Assembly: GCA_030150585.1 (NCBI GenBank)
Contig: JASLFM010000109.1
Coordinates: forward strand, 1 to 6,496
Direction: 5' to 3'
DNA length: 6,496 bases
DNA from: Acidovorax sp.
Lineage (GTDB): Bacteria; Pseudomonadota; Gammaproteobacteria; Burkholderiales; Burkholderiaceae_C
The notes beneath the pieces are model-generated. The model had not been told where the DNA came from. It saw only the letters and a list, made by a program, of their open reading frames with translations, and ran no database searches. Positions 5,781 to 6,496 of this stretch are shown here, piece by piece; within the stretch, counting starts at the first letter, position 1, and every line of letters starts with the position of its first letter. The position numbers and the translations under genes were made by a program.

Positions 5781-5816
5781 ACAAAGCCCCTGGGCCGCGA
5801 GGCCCAGGGGCTTTGT
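5781..5816. terminator. Bidirectional intrinsic terminator between convergent genes
   Basis: A perfect 16-bp stem, ACAAAGCCCCTGGGCC (5781-5796) with GGCCCAGGGGCTTTGT (5801-5816), closes a GCGA loop. It begins 18 bases after the Bug-family stop and 14 bases past the mmsA stop. On the minus strand the stem runs into TTTGTTTTTG (5785-5776), a convincing U-tract for mmsA. On the plus strand only CTTTGT, within the stem, is followed by CC, so termination of the Bug transcript may be less complete. Confidence 0.9.
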
Positions 5817-5830
5817 CCATGCGGGGAGGA

Positions 5831-6496
5831 TTAGCGGCTGCTGGGGAAGCTGAACACCGCCCCCTCCCGCACGCCGGCCGAGGGCCAGCGCTGCGTGATG
5901 GTCTTGCGCTTGGTGTAGAAGCGCACGGCGTCGGGGCCGTAGGCGTGCAGGTCGCCGAACAGGCTGCGCTTCCAGCCGCCGAACGAGTGGTAGGCCACGG
6001 GCACGGGCAGCGGCACGTTCACGCCCACCATGCCCACCTGGATGTGGTCGGTGAAGTAGCGCGCGGCCTCGCCGTCGCGCGTGAAGATGCAGGTGCCGTT
6101 GCCGTACTCGTGGTCGTCGATGAGCTTCATCGCTTCCTGCAGGTTCTTCACGCGCACCACGCCGAGCACGGGGCCGAAGATCTCTTCCTGGTAGATCTTC
6201 ATGCCGGGCTTCACGTGGTCGAACAGGCAGGCGCCGAGGAAGTAGCCCTCTTCGTGGCCCGCCACCTTCACGCCGCGGCCGTCCACGATGAGCGTGGCGC
6301 CTTCGGCCACGCCGCTGTCCACGTAAGCCTTCACCTTCTCGAAGTGCTGTTTGGTGACCAGCGGGCCCATGTCGTTGCCGTTGTCGGTGCCGGGGCCCAC
6401 CTTCATCTTGGCGATTTCGGCCTTCAGGCCCGCGATCACGGCCTCGGCCGTTTCGTCGCCCACGGCCACCACCAGCGGGATGGCCATGCAGCGCTC
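5831..6496 (-). CDS. mmsA: Methylmalonate-semialdehyde dehydrogenase (CoA-acylating), C-terminal part cut by window edge
   Basis: Cytoplasmic NAD-dependent aldehyde dehydrogenase that oxidatively decarboxylates (S)-methylmalonate semialdehyde to propionyl-CoA, and malonate semialdehyde to acetyl-CoA (valine, inositol and beta-alanine catabolism). The visible 221 residues start at the right edge with ERCMAIPLVVAVGDE; the cysteine at 6490-6488 is the expected catalytic nucleophile. EEIFGPVLGVVRV carries the conserved ALDH EIFGPV motif. The tail NVPLPVPVAYHSFGGWKRSLFGDLHAYG, then FYTKRKTITQRWPS, is typical of the MmsA subfamily. The family is about 500 residues, so more than half lies outside the window; the internal Met at 6487 is not a start. 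The stop is TAA at 5833-5831, followed by a strong terminator. It converges on the Bug-family gene, so shared transcription is unlikely. A classic valine operon would show mmsB or acyl-CoA dehydrogenase genes upstream, which cannot be seen here. Confidence 0.92.
   Translation of the reverse strand, partial: ERCMAIPLVVAVGDETAEAVIAGLKAEIAKMKVGPGTDNGNDMGPLVTKQHFEKVKAYVDSGVAEGATLIVDGRGVKVAGHEEGYFLGACLFDHVKPGMKIYQEEIFGPVLGVVRVKNLQEAMKLIDDHEYGNGTCIFTRDGEAARYFTDHIQVGMVGVNVPLPVPVAYHSFGGWKRSLFGDLHAYGPDAVRFYTKRKTITQRWPSAGVREGAVFSFPSSR

Noticed and set aside
1..6496. Search for CRISPR arrays, tRNA/rRNA genes, transposase genes, attachment sites, toxin-antitoxin or defence genes
   Set aside because: Reading both strands by eye, I saw no periodic repeats, no tRNA-like cloverleaf and no protein of those families. 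The genes account for nearly all of the window.

Overview
The window looks like chromosomal DNA from a high-GC betaproteobacterium, most likely a member of the Burkholderiales such as the Comamonadaceae. This is judged from strongly GC-biased third codon positions, from a Bug-type (tripartite tricarboxylate family) binding protein, which is expanded in that order, and from the style of the Liv-type ABC operon. The genus is an inference; no rRNA or tRNA gene is present to fix it.

Layout. Positions 1-3635 hold a leftward Liv-type (branched-chain amino acid/amide/aromatic acid, HAAT family) ABC importer operon. In transcription order it has a periplasmic substrate-binding protein (3635-2430), a GC-rich intercistronic hairpin, the permeases LivH (2338-1478) and LivM (1481-483), and the first 162 codons of the ATPase LivG (486 to the left edge). 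LivH/LivM and LivM/LivG are joined by ATGA stop-start overlaps. A second ATPase, LivF, would be expected beyond the left edge.

A 240-bp intergenic region (3636-3875) separates this operon from a divergent rightward gene for a GntR/FadR-type regulator with an FCD ligand domain (3876-4688). The region contains an AT-rich island where promoters for both directions appear to overlap, and a perfect 15-bp palindrome, GGTGCA-TAC-TGCACC, that is the best candidate for the regulator's operator. Downstream of the regulator on the same strand, with no visible terminator between them, is a Bug-family periplasmic binding protein (4764-5762) without companion TctA/TctB genes in view.

A strong 16-bp-stem hairpin (5781-5816) separates this gene from a convergent, truncated gene for methylmalonate-semialdehyde dehydrogenase (MmsA; 5831 to the right edge). 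It is cut just before its catalytic cysteine.

Working model (inference): a small carboxylate, amino acid or aromatic acid is sensed by the FCD regulator, which controls the divergent ABC importer and probably its own gene plus the adjacent Bug protein. MmsA belongs to valine/inositol/beta-alanine-type catabolism, but it is separated by a terminator and may be an unrelated neighbour. All genes belong to known families. I see no clearly new system; the interest lies in the shared regulatory region and the pairing of two unrelated uptake proteins with one regulator.
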